Below are positions 29,950 to 38,216 of a stretch of DNA of 64,000 nt, one piece after another; position 1 is the first letter of the stretch, and each line of letters starts with the position of its first letter. This DNA comes from Kribbella rubisoli. GTDB lineage: Bacteria; Actinomycetota; Actinomycetes; Propionibacteriales; Kribbellaceae. The DNA lies in assembly GCF_004217145.1 (NCBI RefSeq), contig NZ_SHKR01000017.1, positions 62,001-126,000 on the forward strand. Direction: 5' to 3'. Below the pieces are notes generated by a model, which did no database searches, was not told the DNA's origin, and saw only the letters and a program-made list of their open reading frames with translations. A program made the translations under genes and the position numbers.

Positions 29950-31598
29950 CTGATCTCCCAATTGAAGGGCATCCGGAGTACTCCGGCCGGCGGGAGGCCC
30001 AGTGCGCTGTAGAGACCGCTGGTCAGGCCGTCGAGCGTCAACGGGGCCGCACTGACAGCTAGATCATCGGTCGTGACAGGCGCACGCAGCTGGCTGAGCA
30101 GATTGCGGTGTGGCACGGCCGTCACGCCGATCTCGTCGCGGTCCAGACCAGCGCGGTTGCAGGCGAGCGTCAGCGCGTGCTGGAACCCGCCCAGCTCGTC
30201 CACGAGCTTGTGACCGTGCGCGTCAGCGCCCGTCCAGACACGTCCGCGTGCAAGGGACTCCAGTCGCTCTTCGGGCAGTCCGCGGTCCTGAGCGGCTTTG
30301 GCGACGAAGTCCTTGTAGATGCGGTCGAGTGTCTCCTCCAGCCGCGCCCACTGCTCGTCGGTGAACTCCTCCTGCGCCGAGTACATCTGCGCGTTCGCGC
30401 CCTCGGACACGGCGTCCCGTGAGATCCCGATCCGGCCGAGTGCATCGCGTACGACGCCCTTGCCGGTCAGTACGCCGATGGATCCGGTGATCGTGCCGGG
30501 CTGCGCAACGATCACGTCGGCCGGCATCGCCACGAAGTACCCGCCTGATGCGGCCACGCTGCCCATTGACGCGATCACAGGTCGTCCGGTCGAGCGGAGC
30601 CGCAGGACCTCGTTGCGGATCGCGTCGGAGGCGACGTACGAGCCGCCGGGGCTGTCCACTCGCAGTACGACGGCCTTCACGCGCTCGTTCTCGGCCACGG
30701 CACGCAGTGCGGCGCCGACGGTGTCGGAGCCGGATCCGGGGCCGCCCATCGGGCTGTTGGAGTTGCGGCCGACTGAAATGCCGCCCGCCACGCGGACGAC
30801 TGCTACCAGAGGCTTCTGCGGCCAGGGGACTGTTTTGCGCAGGTCCTCGAGACTGCGCGGACCACGCCGGATGTACCGCTCGGCCAACAGCCGGTCGTCG
30901 TACTGGAGCTGCTTCTCGAGCTCGTCGTACACATCGGACCGGTAGCCGAGTCGATCGACCAGTCCTGCGTCCAGACCGTCCTGTGCGGGCAGCGGTGCGG
31001 TGTCGACGAGCTCCCGAACCCGCGTGGTGTCCAGACGCCGCCGTACTGCGATGCCCTCGACGATCTGCTCGTACGCCGACTCCGCGAGCCGCGACGCCAT
31101 CTCGCGTCCCGGCTCGGTCATCTCCTTCTCGGTGAACGTGTCCGCCGCCGTCTTGTACTCACGCCGCTTGCCGAACTGCGGGATCACACCCGCCTTGTCC
31201 AGCGCACCGCGGATGAACACGGCCTGCACGGTCACACCGGTGATCGCCAGGTCACCGGACGGCTGCAGCCAGATCTCGTCGAACGCGGTCGCCAGGTAGT
31301 AGGGCACCGTGCCCTGACCGGACTCCCCGAACGACTCGCTCCAGGCGACCGCAGGCTTCCCCGACGTACGGAAGTCGGCCACCGCCTCCCGCAGCTCCTG
31401 CACCTGCGCCAGCGAGAGCCGAGAACCGCCCAGGTGGGCGACCACGCCGACGACCGAGTCGTCCCGCGCACCCTTCCGCAGGGCAGACACCAGCTCGCGC
31501 AGCGTCGGCAGATGACGGGCCCGAAAGGCCGCCAACGGAGAGGCAGGCGGCGTCTCGAGAACACCACGGGTCAGATCCAGTTCCAGGAGAGTCCCCAT
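29946..31598 (-). CDS. sppA: Signal peptide peptidase SppA, 67K type
   Basis: Ser/Lys protease that degrades cleaved signal peptides. The 550-residue double-domain (S49) architecture matches the E. coli-type long form. The candidate catalytic Lys149 lies in GKRREYKTAADTF and Ser351 in GSVAASGGYF. Unlike E. coli SppA, no N-terminal membrane helix is visible; the protein begins MGTLLELDLT, so it may be peripheral or cytosolic. ATG 31598 is followed by a good homologous N-terminus. Confidence 0.9.
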   Translation of the reverse strand: MGTLLELDLTRGVLETPPASPLAAFRARHLPTLRELVSALRKGARDDSVVGVVAHLGGSRLSLAQVQELREAVADFRTSGKPAVAWSESFGESGQGTVPYYLATAFDEIWLQPSGDLAITGVTVQAVFIRGALDKAGVIPQFGKRREYKTAADTFTEKEMTEPGREMASRLAESAYEQIVEGIAVRRRLDTTRVRELVDTAPLPAQDGLDAGLVDRLGYRSDVYDELEKQLQYDDRLLAERYIRRGPRSLEDLRKTVPWPQKPLVAVVRVAGGISVGRNSNSPMGGPGSGSDTVGAALRAVAENERVKAVVLRVDSPGGSYVASDAIRNEVLRLRSTGRPVIASMGSVAASGGYFVAMPADVIVAQPGTITGSIGVLTGKGVVRDALGRIGISRDAVSEGANAQMYSAQEEFTDEQWARLEETLDRIYKDFVAKAAQDRGLPEERLESLARGRVWTGADAHGHKLVDELGGFQHALTLACNRAGLDRDEIGVTAVPHRNLLSQLRAPVTTDDLAVSAAPLTLDGLTSGLYSALGLPPAGVLRMPFNWEIS

Positions 31599-31628
31599 GC
31601 ACCCAACCTAGACGCTGGATCCAACCGG

Positions 31629-32750
31629 TCAACGGACGGCGGCGGAGGGACGAGTCGGCTTGTCGTCGGTCCAGCCGGACTCCAGTACGACGGTCGAGCC
31701 GGGCTTCGGCCCGCCGAGCGTGGAGCTCAGGAGCCGACCGGTCGTCGGGTCGATGATGTACGTCGCTCCGCTCCAGAACAGGCTGGTCCGGTTACTACTG
31801 GGCTTGCTCAGGGTCGCGGTGATGCTGACCTCGGTGCCTACGCGGCCGAGTGGATCCTTGACGCCGGTGCGGACACGTGTGCCCGGCAGTCCGGCAAGCA
31901 CCCGGAGTGCTGCGCCACGGAGCTTCGGGGGAGCGGGCATCTCGAACAGGAGCCTGCCGGCAGCGGCGAAGACGGCGTACTCACGGTCGGCTGCCGCCTC
32001 GTGCAAGCCGGCGGTGTTGGCGAGGTACTGGTAGAGCTGGACCGGGCTGGTGGGAAGGGCCGCGATCTGCTCCGCGCTGAGCGGCTTGTCGCCGGTCAGG
32101 TAGTACCCGGGCGGGACGTCGCGGAACGACATCTTGTTCACCACAGGTACGCCGTCCGTCATGGTGATCGGAGTGCGCTCGTACGGCAGCTGCCAGGACG
32201 TCGGCGACCCCTGCGCACGCCACTTCGCGACATCGGCCGGGCTGATGAGCTGATAGCCGAGGTTCACCCAGCCGAACCAGGACTCCACGCCCGGCTTCAT
32301 CGGCATCCAGCTCTCGGTGATCGACCGCCGCTCCAGCGTGTACTTCGGGTTGCCGACCCGCGTCGTCGGGTTCAGCTGCAGACTGCGCACCCGGTAGTAC
32401 TTCCCGGACACCTTCTCGTCCTTCTCCTGGCGGACCGCTGCTGCGATCAGCACCTCCGCTGCTGCGGTCAGCCGAGGCGCAGTAGTAGTCGTCGGGCCAC
32501 TTGGCATTGACCCGCCACCGTTGCCTCGCCCCACCACCAGTGCGCCACCTAGCCCGACTACCGCTACCAGTGCAGTGGCAGCAGTAACAGCAGTGCCGAG
32601 CCACCCCGCCCGGACAAAGCTCGTGAAAGACCTGGCTGGCTTGGCCTGGTGGATCAGCTCCTCCACCTGGCGCCGGGCCGCGTCGGTCGCCTCCGGTGTG
32701 GGCCCGTCTGTCTCGGGGAACGCCTTCCGCAGTACGTCGAACTCGTTCAT
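31629..32750 (-). CDS. CU044_5270-type sigma-factor-associated membrane protein
   Basis: Membrane protein of the CU044_5270 family, often found directly behind an ECF sigma factor gene. Residues up to about 50 are cytoplasmic and could bind the sigma factor; one membrane helix follows at about 53-75 (TAVTAATALVAVVGLGGALVV), then a large extracytoplasmic domain of about 290 residues. ATG 32750 overlaps the sigma-factor stop (ATGA), so translation is coupled. An anti-sigma role is inferred from the layout and not from a recognised zinc-binding motif, which I do not see. Confidence 0.75.
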   Translation of the reverse strand: MNEFDVLRKAFPETDGPTPEATDAARRQVEELIHQAKPARSFTSFVRAGWLGTAVTAATALVAVVGLGGALVVGRGNGGGSMPSGPTTTTAPRLTAAAEVLIAAAVRQEKDEKVSGKYYRVRSLQLNPTTRVGNPKYTLERRSITESWMPMKPGVESWFGWVNLGYQLISPADVAKWRAQGSPTSWQLPYERTPITMTDGVPVVNKMSFRDVPPGYYLTGDKPLSAEQIAALPTSPVQLYQYLANTAGLHEAAADREYAVFAAAGRLLFEMPAPPKLRGAALRVLAGLPGTRVRTGVKDPLGRVGTEVSITATLSKPSSNRTSLFWSGATYIIDPTTGRLLSSTLGGPKPGSTVVLESGWTDDKPTRPSAAVR

Positions 32751-33379
32751 GCCGGATCCTCCGCGGGGTTGGTCACGGCTGCCCGTACTACCCGGCGCGC
32801 ACGCGACAGCCGCGAGCACACCGTCCCGTACGCGATCCCGAGTGCCGCCGCTACCTCGTCGTACGTCAGTTGTCCGAGCGCCACGAGCAGCAGGACCTCC
32901 CGATCCTTCGCGTTCAGCTTTGCCAACGCGGCCGCCAGCTCTGGCGAGGCCCCCTGCGCGGTCACCTGTGCGGCGACCCGGTCCTCATGTGTCGCGGCCG
33001 GGACCGGCAGCGGAAGCTTTGCCGCTGCGCGCCACGCCCGTACCTCGTCGCGGCGGTGCCGGCGGATCAGATTGGTCGCGATGCCGTACAGCCACGCCCG
33101 CACCACCCCGCTGCGCCGGTCGAAGCGCGCCCGCTGCCGGAACGCGATCAAGAATGTCTCCGCTGCCAGATCGTCCGCGACATCGCTCCCGAGCCGGCGG
33201 GCGACGTACGCGTGCACCTGGCCGAAGTACCGGTCGAAGATCGCCGCGAACCGCTCCGGCTCCTGGACCGACGCCTCCAGCTCCCACCCGTCGTCGTCCG
33301 CGGGTACGGCGTCACGGCGTAGCGCGCGCTGTCTATGGCTGGGCAGCGTGACGGCCGCGAGGGCCACCTCGGGCGTCAT
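32747..33379 (-). CDS. ECF RNA polymerase sigma factor
   Basis: Alternative sigma-70 factor of 210 residues. Region 2 is at about 42-110 (FDRYFGQVHAYVARRLG, then DDLAAETFLIAFRQRARFD) and region 4 at about 145-195 (LNAKDREVLLLVALGQLTYDEV, split here across helices, with the GIAYGTVCSRLSRAR helix-turn-helix). An Ala-rich linker lies between. It is the first gene of a two-gene operon with the membrane protein, which may control it. A 12-bp palindrome GAGAGCGCTCTC lies about 84 bp upstream. Confidence 0.92.
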   Translation of the reverse strand: MTPEVALAAVTLPSHRQRALRRDAVPADDDGWELEASVQEPERFAAIFDRYFGQVHAYVARRLGSDVADDLAAETFLIAFRQRARFDRRSGVVRAWLYGIATNLIRRHRRDEVRAWRAAAKLPLPVPAATHEDRVAAQVTAQGASPELAAALAKLNAKDREVLLLVALGQLTYDEVAAALGIAYGTVCSRLSRARRVVRAAVTNPAEDPA

Positions 33380-33462
33380 GGTCCTCCTCGTGGGCTCGCT
33401 CTGTTCTTGTCCGATGTCCCCAGACCCCTTCTCGCGACCCCCGTCGTCGCTAGAGGACGCAC

Positions 33463-33474
33463 GAGAGCGCTCTC
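33463..33474. promoter_or_regulatory. CpG-centred palindrome upstream of the ECF sigma gene
   Basis: GAGAGCGCTCTC is a perfect 12-bp palindrome similar to CebR/LacI boxes. It lies 84 bp upstream of the sigma-factor ATG, in the 142-bp gap behind the convergent-side gene end at 33522. It overlaps the left arm of a hairpin at 33471-33491, so the symmetry could also be structural. Confidence 0.4.
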
Positions 33475-33523
33475 CGGATGACAGCCGGAGAGGATCAGCG
33501 CCGCTGGATCAGCGGAGCTGATC
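33471..33523 (-). terminator. Tandem hairpins after the small membrane protein gene
   Basis: Two hairpins follow the gene that ends at 33522. The nearer has 12 paired positions with one mismatch: GATCAGC (33493-33499) plus CCGCT (33501-33505) pair with AGCGG (33511-33515) plus GCTGATC (33517-33523). The second pairs TCTCCGG (33471-33477) with CCGGAGA (33485-33491). No U-run is present. Confidence 0.6.
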
Positions 33524-33854
33524 AGGAGTGGTCGAGCAGCCCGCGGGCGGCGGCTTCGTCGCGCGGCCAGACATAGATGGTCCAGCCGTCCTTGGTGTGC
33601 GCCGCGGTCGCCTTGATGCCGAAGTCCTTGAGCCGCGACACGAGCACGCGCGCCTCGTTGTAGTTCGGCACCGTCCGGATGTCGGTGAGCAGGCCGAACG
33701 CGTCCCGCTCGGCCGGGCGGTGGTCGACCCGCCGGACCAGCGAGCCGCCCTTCGCCTTGGAGAAGGCCCAGCGGCACAGCAGCACCATCACGCCGGCCAG
33801 GGCGATGGCCACCACCGGGAACAGGAAGTAATGCTCGGCGAACACGGACACCAT
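33522..33854 (-). CDS. Small single-pass membrane protein with DUF2007-like domain
   Basis: A 110-residue protein. ATG 33854 places a membrane helix at about residues 8-27 (FLFPVVAIALAGVMVLLCRW) right after a short outside tail. The cytoplasmic part (about 55-105) has the pattern NYNEARVLVSRLKDFGIKA and TIYVWPRDEAAARGLL, reminiscent of the DUF2007/putative signal-transducing fold. The frame extends upstream to 34004, but that region lacks a ribosome site and overlaps the STAS gene. Function unknown. Confidence 0.65.
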   Translation of the reverse strand: MVSVFAEHYFLFPVVAIALAGVMVLLCRWAFSKAKGGSLVRRVDHRPAERDAFGLLTDIRTVPNYNEARVLVSRLKDFGIKATAAHTKDGWTIYVWPRDEAAARGLLDHS

Positions 33855-33979
33855 TGTCTCGCGAAACAAAAGATCGCGAGCTCTTGGCAACCTTCCGTGT
33901 CTGCGGGGAGTCTTTACCATCAAGACGCTGCCACGCGGCCGATCACTCGGGGGCCGCCGTAAGAGCGGAGGGCACGGAC

Positions 33980-34312
33980 ATGCTCGCACCGACCCACAGA
34001 ACACCAGCTGAGCCTGACAACGTCATACACCTGACCGGCATCCTCGACGTCCGGTCCGTCGGCGACGTCCGCCAAACTCTCAACCACCTCATCGACACCT
34101 CCGACGGCGACGTGATCGTCGACCTCGAGGAGGTCGACGCGGTCGACGCCACCGGCCTCGGCCTCCTGGTCGCCACCCACCGCCGCACCCAGTCCCTGGG
34201 CCGCCAACTGGTCCTCTGGCATCCCCTACCCTCGGTCATCCGCATCCTCGCGGTAACCCGCCTCCACCGAGTCCTCAAGGTCGAGCGAACCCCGCTACCG
34301 CTGAGCGCCTAG
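33980..34312 (+). CDS. STAS-domain anti-sigma factor antagonist
   Basis: Single STAS domain of 110 residues, as in SpoIIAA/RsbV-type anti-anti-sigma factors that free sigma factors by binding anti-sigma kinases. The phosphorylation motif is VDATGLGLL with Thr58 where SpoIIAA has Ser. ATG 33980 follows GGAGG at eight bases. No kinase gene is adjacent; partners must be elsewhere. The ECF pair just upstream is not of the RsbW type, so a direct link is doubtful. Confidence 0.88.
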   Translation: MLAPTHRTPAEPDNVIHLTGILDVRSVGDVRQTLNHLIDTSDGDVIVDLEEVDAVDATGLGLLVATHRRTQSLGRQLVLWHPLPSVIRILAVTRLHRVLKVERTPLPLSA

Positions 34313-34341
34313 GCCGTGTCTGGTGGTCCCCTGTGATCCAC

Positions 34342-34369
34342 GCCCCTCGTGACACCAGTCACGAGGGGC
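34342..34369. terminator. Perfect 12-bp hairpin after the STAS gene
   Basis: GCCCCTCGTGAC (34342-34353) pairs perfectly with GTCACGAGGGGC (34358-34369) around a 4-nt loop, about 30 bp after the STAS stop and 36 bp before the mutase start. No U-run, but the stem is very stable, so termination or protection from read-through is likely. Confidence 0.75.
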
Positions 34370-34405
34370 AGACTCACAAGGGCACACAGTCCTACTCTCG
34401 GGTAC

Positions 34406-36382
34406 ATGGCGACCTCGGATCGACCCTGGGTGATGCGCACGTACGCGGGCCACTCGTCCGCGGCTGAGTCCAACGCGTTGTTCCGCCGGAACCTGGCGAA
34501 GGGGCAGACCGGGCTGTCGGTCGCGTTCGACCTGCCGACGCAGACCGGGTACGACGCCGATCATCCGCTGGCGAAGGGTGAGGTCGGGAAGGTCGGCGTA
34601 CCGGTCGCTCATCTCGGCGACGTCCGGGCGTTGTTCGACCAGATCCCGCTCGCGCAGATGAACACGTCGATGACGATCAACGCGACCGCGATGTGGCTGC
34701 TCGCGCTGTACCAGGTCGCGGCCCAGGAGCAGGGCGCGCTGCCGGACGAGCTGACCGGTACGACGCAGAACGACATCGTCAAGGAGTACCTGTCGCGCGG
34801 GACGTATGCGTTCCCGCCGGACGCGTCGCTGCGGCTGACGACCGACGTGATCGCGTACACGGTCGCGCAGATGCCGAAGTGGAACCCGATCAACATCTGC
34901 AGCTACCACCTGCAGGAGGCGGGGGCGACGCCGGTGCAGGAGCTGGCGTTCGCGCTGTCGACGGCCACCGCCGTACTCGATCGGGTCCGCGACGGCGGGC
35001 AGGTGCCGCCGGAGCGGTTCGGCGACGTCGTACAGCGGATCTCGTTCTTCGTGAACGCCGGCGTGCGGTTCATCGAGGAGACGTGCAAGATGCGCGCGTT
35101 CGTGCAGCTGTGGGATCAGCTGACGCTCGAGCGGTACGGCGTGACAGATCCGAAGGCGCGGCGGCTGCGGTACGGCGTACAGGTGAACTCGCTCGGGCTG
35201 ACCGAGGCGCAGCCGGAGAACAACGTGCAGCGGATCGTGCTCGAGATGCTCGGCGTCACGCTGTCGAAGAACGCGCGGGCGCGTGCGGTGCAGCTGCCGG
35301 CGTGGAACGAGGCGCTGGGGCTGCCGCGGCCGTGGGACCAGCAATGGTCGCTGCGGATGCAGCAGGTGCTGGCTTATGAGAGCGACCTGCTCGAGTACGA
35401 CGACATCTTCGACGGATCGCACGTGATCGAGGCGAAGGTGGCCTCGCTGGTCGAGGGCGCACGCGAGGAGATCGACCGCGTGCAGGCGATGGGCGGTGCG
35501 GTCGCCGCGGTCGAGAGCGGGTACTTGAAGCAGGCGCTGGTCGCATCGCACGCCGAACGTCGCCAGCGGATCGAGTCCGGCGAGCAGGTCGTGGTCGGCG
35601 TGAACCGGTTCGAGAACACCGAGCCGTCGCCGCTGACCGCCGACCTCGACACCGCGATCCAGACCGTCGACCCGGCCGCCGAGTCGGCTGCGCTGACCTC
35701 GTTGCAGAGTTGGCGCGCTCAGCGTGACGCCTCCGCGGTTGACGCCGCGCTGGGCAAGCTACGCGCCGCTGCCAAGACCACCGACAACCTCATGCCCGTC
35801 ACGCTCGAGTGCGCTCGCGCCGGTGTGACGACGGGGGAGTGGGCCGGGGTCCTCCGCGAGATGTACGGCGAGTACCGCGCGCCGACCGGCGTATCCGGAT
35901 CGGTCGGAGTCTCTGCGGGCGGCGCCCAGATCGCGGCGGTCCGCGCGAAGGTCGCGGAAACCTCCTCGGAACTCGGTGGCCGCCTCCGTCTCCTCGTCGG
36001 CAAGCCGGGCCTCGACGGTCACTCCAACGGCGCCGAGCAGGTCGCCGTCCGCGCCCGCGACGTCGGCTTCGAGGTCATCTACCAAGGCATCCGCCTGACC
36101 CCCGAGGAGATCGTCGCCGCCGCCGTAGCCGAGGACGTCCACTGCGTAGGCCTCTCCATCCTCTCCGGCTCCCACATGGAGCTGGTCCCACAGGTGGTAG
36201 CCGGTCTCCGCGAGGCAGGCCTCGAAGACGTGCCCGTTGTCGTCGGCGGCATCGTCCCCGACGCCGACGCCAAGTCCCTGCGCACCGCCGGCGTAGCCGC
36301 CATCTACACCCCGAAGGACTACGACCTCACCGGCATGATGGCCGACGTCGTCCAAGTAATCCGCCACGCCAACAAGCTGTAG
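34406..36382 (+). CDS. meaA: Ethylmalonyl-CoA mutase (MeaA type)
   Basis: Adenosylcobalamin-dependent mutase of the ethylmalonyl-CoA pathway, converting ethylmalonyl-CoA to methylsuccinyl-CoA. The 658-residue single chain has the TIM-barrel substrate domain starting RPWVMRTYAGHSSA, the GLSVAFDLPTQTGYD segment typical of the mutase family, and a C-terminal B12-binding domain with the base-off motif Asp537-Gly-His539-Ser-Asn-Gly. It is close in layout to Streptomyces MeaA. ATG 34406 is used; an upstream GTG frame would run through the terminator. B12 supply could come from the adenosyltransferase at 29371. Confidence 0.9.
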   Translation: MATSDRPWVMRTYAGHSSAAESNALFRRNLAKGQTGLSVAFDLPTQTGYDADHPLAKGEVGKVGVPVAHLGDVRALFDQIPLAQMNTSMTINATAMWLLALYQVAAQEQGALPDELTGTTQNDIVKEYLSRGTYAFPPDASLRLTTDVIAYTVAQMPKWNPINICSYHLQEAGATPVQELAFALSTATAVLDRVRDGGQVPPERFGDVVQRISFFVNAGVRFIEETCKMRAFVQLWDQLTLERYGVTDPKARRLRYGVQVNSLGLTEAQPENNVQRIVLEMLGVTLSKNARARAVQLPAWNEALGLPRPWDQQWSLRMQQVLAYESDLLEYDDIFDGSHVIEAKVASLVEGAREEIDRVQAMGGAVAAVESGYLKQALVASHAERRQRIESGEQVVVGVNRFENTEPSPLTADLDTAIQTVDPAAESAALTSLQSWRAQRDASAVDAALGKLRAAAKTTDNLMPVTLECARAGVTTGEWAGVLREMYGEYRAPTGVSGSVGVSAGGAQIAAVRAKVAETSSELGGRLRLLVGKPGLDGHSNGAEQVAVRARDVGFEVIYQGIRLTPEEIVAAAVAEDVHCVGLSILSGSHMELVPQVVAGLREAGLEDVPVVVGGIVPDADAKSLRTAGVAAIYTPKDYDLTGMMADVVQVIRHANKL

Positions 36383-36405
36383 GTCGCGCGTGGTAGAAGA
36401 AGTAC

Positions 36406-37224
36406 ATGACCGTGACGACTCGTAAGCTCTCGAATGGAACTGAGATCCCGATGTTTGGGTTGGGGGTCTGGCAGGTTGACGACGGTGCGCAGACTGAGCG
36501 CGCTGTCACCTGGGCGCTCGAAGCCGGTTACCGGCTGATCGACACAGCTCAGGCGTACGGGAACGAAGCCAGTGTCGGAAAGGCGATCCGCGAGAGCGGC
36601 GTACCGCGGGAAGAGATCTTCCTCACGACGAAGTTCTACCCGGGCGGCAAAGACGCGCGGGTCGAGGCGGAGAAGAGCCTCGAGCGGCTCGGCACGGAGT
36701 ACCTCGACCTGTACCTGATCCACTGGCCGCAGGGCGGTCCGACCTGGGCCTGGCCGGGCATGGAGGCTGCGGTCGAAGCCGGCCTGACCAAGGGCATCGG
36801 CATCTCGAACTTCGGCGCCGACGAGATCCAGGAGCTCTCGAAGGTCGCCAACATCCAGCCCGCCGTGAACCAGATCCAGTTCAGCCCGTTCGAGTACCGC
36901 GCCGGGCTGGTCGCCGCCGGTGAAGAGGCCGGCGTCGTCTCGCAGGCCTACAGCCCGCTCGGCACCGGCCGCCATCTCGACGGCCCGGCCCTCGCCCGGA
37001 TCGCGGAGGCCACCGGCCACACCCCGGCTCAGGTCCTGATCCGCTGGGCGATCCAGAAGGGGCTCTCGGTCATTCCGAAGTCCGTCCACCAGGACCGGAT
37101 CGTCGAGAACTTCAACGTGTTCGACTTCGAGCTCGACGACGCCGCGGTGGCCGACCTCGACGCCCTCGACACCACGCACCAGACCGCGGACGCGCTGTCC
37201 AGCAGCGGGAAGTGGTGGTCCTGA
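36406..37224 (+). CDS. Aldo/keto reductase
   Basis: NADPH-dependent carbonyl reductase of the AKR5 type. The full tetrad is visible: Asp46 (RLIDTA), Tyr51 (QAYGNE), Lys76 (LTTKF) and His106 (LIHWP). Length (272 residues) is typical and the C-terminus has the IPKSVHQDRIVENFNVFDF cofactor loop. Its 3' end overlaps the DyP start, so it is the first gene of the AKR - DyP - encapsulin operon. I see no cargo-loading peptide at its own C-terminus. Confidence 0.92.
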   Translation: MTVTTRKLSNGTEIPMFGLGVWQVDDGAQTERAVTWALEAGYRLIDTAQAYGNEASVGKAIRESGVPREEIFLTTKFYPGGKDARVEAEKSLERLGTEYLDLYLIHWPQGGPTWAWPGMEAAVEAGLTKGIGISNFGADEIQELSKVANIQPAVNQIQFSPFEYRAGLVAAGEEAGVVSQAYSPLGTGRHLDGPALARIAEATGHTPAQVLIRWAIQKGLSVIPKSVHQDRIVENFNVFDFELDDAAVADLDALDTTHQTADALSSSGKWWS

Positions 37225-38216
37225 TTCAGGAGGTACTGCGTGAGCCCGCGAAGGCGGCGGTCTTCCTGGTGCTCGCCGTACGTCCCGGATCCGAGGACAC
37301 CGCGCGGGCCCTGCTCGAGGACGTCGCCGGGCTCACGCGTGCTGTCGGATTCCGCGCGCCGGACGACCAGCTGAGCTGCGTCGTCGGCATCGGCGCGTCC
37401 GCGTGGAGCCGGCTGTACCGTGCGCCGGCTCCACGCGAGCTGCATCCTTTCCGGGCGTTGTCCGGTGCGAAGCACAGCGCGCCGGCGACGCACGGTGACC
37501 TGCTGTTCCACTTCCGCGCCCGCCGCCTCGACCTGTGTTTCGAGCTCGCCCGCCAGGTGATGGCCCGGCTGGCCGGCCACGTGAAGGTGCTCGACGAAGT
37601 ACAGGGCTTCAAGTACTTCGACGAGCGCGACCTGCTCGGCTTCGTCGACGGCACCGAGAACCCGACCGGCTCGAAGGCGGTCGCCGCGATCACGGTCGGC
37701 GACGAGGACCCGGCGTACGCCGGCAGCAGCTATGTCGTCGTACAGAAGTATCTGCATGACCTCGACGCCTGGCAGGCGCTGCCGGTCGCCGAGCAGGAGC
37801 GCGTGATCGGCCGGGAGAAGATCAGCGACTTCGAGCTGTCCGACGCTGACAAGCCGGCCAACTCGCACGTCGCGGCCACCACGATCGTCGACCCGGACGG
37901 CACCGAGCGGCAGATCGTCCGCGAGAACATGGCCTTCGGCTCACCCGGGGCGGCCGAGTTCGGCACCTATTTCATCGGGTACGCCGCCACGCCGGACGTG
38001 ATCGAGCGGATGCTGCACCGGATGTTCGTCGGTGAGCCGCCCGGGAACCACGACCGGATCCTTGACTTCTCGACCGCGGTCACCGGCAGTCTGTTCTTCG
38101 TGCCGACCGCGGAGTTCCTCGAAGACCCGTCGCCTGCACCCACCCGGACCACGCCCGCAACGAATACCGCGGACGGGTCGCTGGGTATCGGCAGCCTCAG
38201 AAGGAGTCGCACATGA
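37212..38216 (+). CDS. Encapsulated DyP-type peroxidase
   Basis: Heme peroxidase of the dye-decolorising family. Signature GFVDGTENP has distal Asp146; the proximal His219 is in NSHVAATT and the distal Arg237 in QIVRENM. After the catalytic domain comes a Pro/Thr-rich linker (about 305-320) and then residues 321-334 beginning DGSLGIGSL, the known cargo-loading peptide that binds the inside of encapsulin shells. GTG 37212 overlaps the AKR stop by 13 bp; the first residues are conserved in DyP homologues. Stop and encapsulin ATG overlap. Confidence 0.93.
   Translation: MVVLIQEVLREPAKAAVFLVLAVRPGSEDTARALLEDVAGLTRAVGFRAPDDQLSCVVGIGASAWSRLYRAPAPRELHPFRALSGAKHSAPATHGDLLFHFRARRLDLCFELARQVMARLAGHVKVLDEVQGFKYFDERDLLGFVDGTENPTGSKAVAAITVGDEDPAYAGSSYVVVQKYLHDLDAWQALPVAEQERVIGREKISDFELSDADKPANSHVAATTIVDPDGTERQIVRENMAFGSPGAAEFGTYFIGYAATPDVIERMLHRMFVGEPPGNHDRILDFSTAVTGSLFFVPTAEFLEDPSPAPTRTTPATNTADGSLGIGSLRRSRT

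Noticed and set aside
32747..34312. ECF sigma pair and STAS gene as one partner-switching module
   Set aside because: The sigma factor is of the ECF type with its own membrane partner, the STAS gene is on the opposite strand, and no RsbW-like kinase is present.
34349..34405. N-terminal extension of the mutase from an upstream GTG
   Set aside because: It would be encoded across the 12-bp terminator stem and is not like the N-termini of MeaA homologues.
37228..37242. Perfect AGGAGG followed by GTG inside the DyP start region, in the +1 frame
   Set aside because: The GTG frame stops after about 45 codons and matches nothing. The in-frame upstream residues fit DyP homologues, so the site is coincidental or at most helps internal initiation.
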